13,638 bases of DNA from Rickettsiales bacterium UBA2645 (GTDB lineage Bacteria; Pseudomonadota; Alphaproteobacteria; Rickettsiales; UBA1997). The notes under the pieces were generated by a model. That model was not told the origin of the DNA, searched no databases, and saw only the letters and a list, made by a program, of their open reading frames with translations. Made by a program: the position numbers and the translations under genes. Below are positions 12,327 to 13,638 of this stretch, in pieces (position 1 is the stretch's first letter; each line of letters starts with the position of its first letter). The stretch lies in the NCBI GenBank assembly GCA_002359655.1, contig DENL01000054.1:1-13638 (forward strand), in the 5' to 3' direction.

Positions 12327-13403
12327 ATGAAGCTCCAAGCCCATTCATTTTTATCAGAAATAGAAAATTATAAACCAGGTAAGGCAAAAATTGGCAATAA
12401 AAAAGCCATAAAATTGTCTTCTAATGAAAATGCTTTGGGATCAAGCCCAAAAGCTGTAGAAGCTTTTAAAAACCATATTACGGAAATTGTTCGTTATGCT
12501 GATGGATCTTGCACAGAATTACGCAAAGCTATCGGTGTTAATAATAATATTGATCCCGAGAAAATTGTTTGCGGCGCTGGCTCTGATGAAATTTTAGCTT
12601 TTTTAGCTACTGCTTTTGCTGGAATTGACGATGAAGTTATTTACAGCCAGTATGGATTTTTAATGTATCCAATTGCCGCTAAACGAGTTGGGGCAAGATC
12701 TATAAAGATTAAGGAAAAAAATCTAAAAGCTGACATTGATGCTATTCTAGCGGCGATAACAGCTAAAACTAAAATTATTTTCATCGCTAATCCCAACAAT
12801 CCAACAGGATCTTACCTGAACAAAAGTGAAATCGAAAAACTAATCAAGGGCGTTCCTAAAAATATTTTGATAGTTTTAGACCATGCTTACGAAGAATTTG
12901 CCGAAGTTCAAGACTATCCAAATGCTATAGAGTTAGTCAATCAAAACGAAAATGTAGTGATGACTAGAACTTTTTCGAAAATTTACGGCCTAGCTAGTTT
13001 GCGTATTGGTTGGTGTTACAGCTCTTTAGAGATTACTGAAATTTTAAATAAAATACGCGGACCATTTAATGTTGGTGGTCCAGCTCAAGTTGCTGCTATA
13101 GCTGCCTTGCAAGATGAAGAGTTTTTTAAAAAGTCAAAAGATCACAATAAAAAATGGTTAGAAATTTTTTTTAAAGAACTATCTCAAATCAAACAAATCA
13201 AGGCCTATCCATCAATTGCTAATTTTATTTTAATTGATTTTGGTAGCTTTGACCTCTGCAAAAAAGCTAACGATTTATTTTTAAGCGAAGGAGTGATTTT
13301 GCGCGAGATGCAAGCTTATGGCCTAGAAAATTGTCTACGCATGACAATTGGTACAGAAGAAGAAAATCTACATGTTTTAAAAATTTTAAAAAATCTTAGT
13401 TAA
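12327..13403 (+). CDS. hisC: Histidinol-phosphate aminotransferase family (HisC)
   Basis: This is a PLP-dependent fold-type I aminotransferase of 358 residues. HisC converts imidazole acetol phosphate to histidinol phosphate; relatives also transaminate phenylpyruvate and hydroxyphenylpyruvate. Landmarks are SSNENALG (31-38), GAGSDEI (83-89), NPNNPTG (155-161), DHAYEEF (185-191), the PLP lysine Lys218 in TFSKIYGLASLRIGW (215-229), and a C-terminal arginine (Arg338) in CLRMTIGT. No other his gene is in the window, so an aromatic aminotransferase role is a real alternative. The ATG at 12327 lacks a Shine-Dalgarno sequence. The TAA overlaps the next ATG by one base (TAATG). Confidence 0.88.
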   Translation: MKLQAHSFLSEIENYKPGKAKIGNKKAIKLSSNENALGSSPKAVEAFKNHITEIVRYADGSCTELRKAIGVNNNIDPEKIVCGAGSDEILAFLATAFAGIDDEVIYSQYGFLMYPIAAKRVGARSIKIKEKNLKADIDAILAAITAKTKIIFIANPNNPTGSYLNKSEIEKLIKGVPKNILIVLDHAYEEFAEVQDYPNAIELVNQNENVVMTRTFSKIYGLASLRIGWCYSSLEITEILNKIRGPFNVGGPAQVAAIAALQDEEFFKKSKDHNKKWLEIFFKELSQIKQIKAYPSIANFILIDFGSFDLCKKANDLFLSEGVILREMQAYGLENCLRMTIGTEEENLHVLKILKNLS

Positions 13404-13638
13404 TGGATTTTAGTAACTTTAGCTCCTCAGATTGGCAAAGCTTTAGCTATTCATCGCTACTACTTGTTCTTTTACTTTCTGGTTTATTGAGTCGAAAAGA
13501 TATTTCAGTCGCAAAAATTTTAAAATATTTAGCTCTCTGGTCCCTTGTTGCAGCCTCTTTAGTACTAATTTACAGCTATCGTTATGAATTTTCTGATTTA
13601 AAAAATCGCTTCCTCAAAACGCCAATTCGGGATAATCC
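13403..13638 (+). CDS. N-terminus of TIGR02281-type clan AA aspartic protease (truncated by window)
   Basis: Seventy-eight codons are present before the window ends. Two hydrophobic stretches, about 18-30 and 38-58, are separated by a short basic turn (SRKDISVAKI). The segment LALWSLVAASLVLIYSYRYEF (43-63, shown here as landmarks only: W46, Y57, YR at 59-60) resembles the membrane anchor before the retropepsin-like domain in alphaproteobacterial TIGR02281 proteins, which typically carry a W...GYSYRDEL-like element followed by an Arg-rich region. The catalytic DTG would lie beyond the window, so the protease assignment is a family resemblance and not proven. The start ATG overlaps the hisC stop by one base, suggesting coupled translation. 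Confidence 0.6.
   Translation, partial: MDFSNFSSSDWQSFSYSSLLLVLLLSGLLSRKDISVAKILKYLALWSLVAASLVLIYSYRYEFSDLKNRFLKTPIRDN

Overview
The window is an AT-rich (roughly two thirds A+T by eye), densely packed bacterial chromosome segment. Gene content points to an alphaproteobacterium, most likely of the Rickettsiales or a similar reduced lineage. The main clues are a lone ccmB without ccmA/ccmC, a biotin-dependent PccA-type acyl-CoA carboxylase alpha chain, a ThiE-like protein of alphaproteobacterial type, chromosomal ParA/ParB with parS sites, and at the right edge the membrane-anchored start of an alphaproteobacterial (TIGR02281-type) aspartic protease. No phage, insertion sequence, CRISPR array or defence gene is visible. 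This is mostly housekeeping DNA.

Layout. 1-297 has no convincing gene but holds an 11-bp inverted repeat just past the glnA stop. glnA (minus, 298-1716) follows, with a plausible promoter and a leader hairpin upstream. A complete tRNA-Arg(UCU) lies at 1965-2041. yggS (minus, 2131-2811) is head-to-head with a plus-strand cluster: thiE-like (2810), manC/manA fusion (3457) and ccmB (4876). The two divergent start codons share the palindrome CATG, so no intergenic promoter space exists. ccmB converges on pccA (minus, 5550-7568) across only 20 bp.

A second plus-strand cluster runs from 7723: ubiA, nadD, tatD and tadA, joined by overlaps of 3-20 nt, then parA, parB and hisC, and finally a truncated protease gene overlapping the hisC stop by one base. 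Two near-consensus parS sites bracket parA, one between tadA and parA and one between parA and parB. A 154-bp gap between pccA and ubiA contains a coding-like stretch interrupted by an early stop codon, interpreted as a relic small gene or chance ORF.

How the genes work together. The segment mixes nitrogen assimilation (GlnA), PLP homeostasis (YggS), sugar-nucleotide supply (GDP-mannose), haem delivery for cytochrome c (CcmB), propionyl-CoA carboxylation (PccA), ubiquinone (UbiA) and NAD (NadD) synthesis, RNA/DNA metabolism (TatD, TadA), chromosome segregation (ParABS) and a HisC-type aminotransferase. Neighbours are mostly not linked by pathway, as is common in rearranged reduced genomes. 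Most start codons lack a Shine-Dalgarno sequence. I found no convincing novel system. The most interesting items are the parS arrangement, the start-to-start CATG overlap, the divergent ThiE-like active site and the relic ORF before ubiA.
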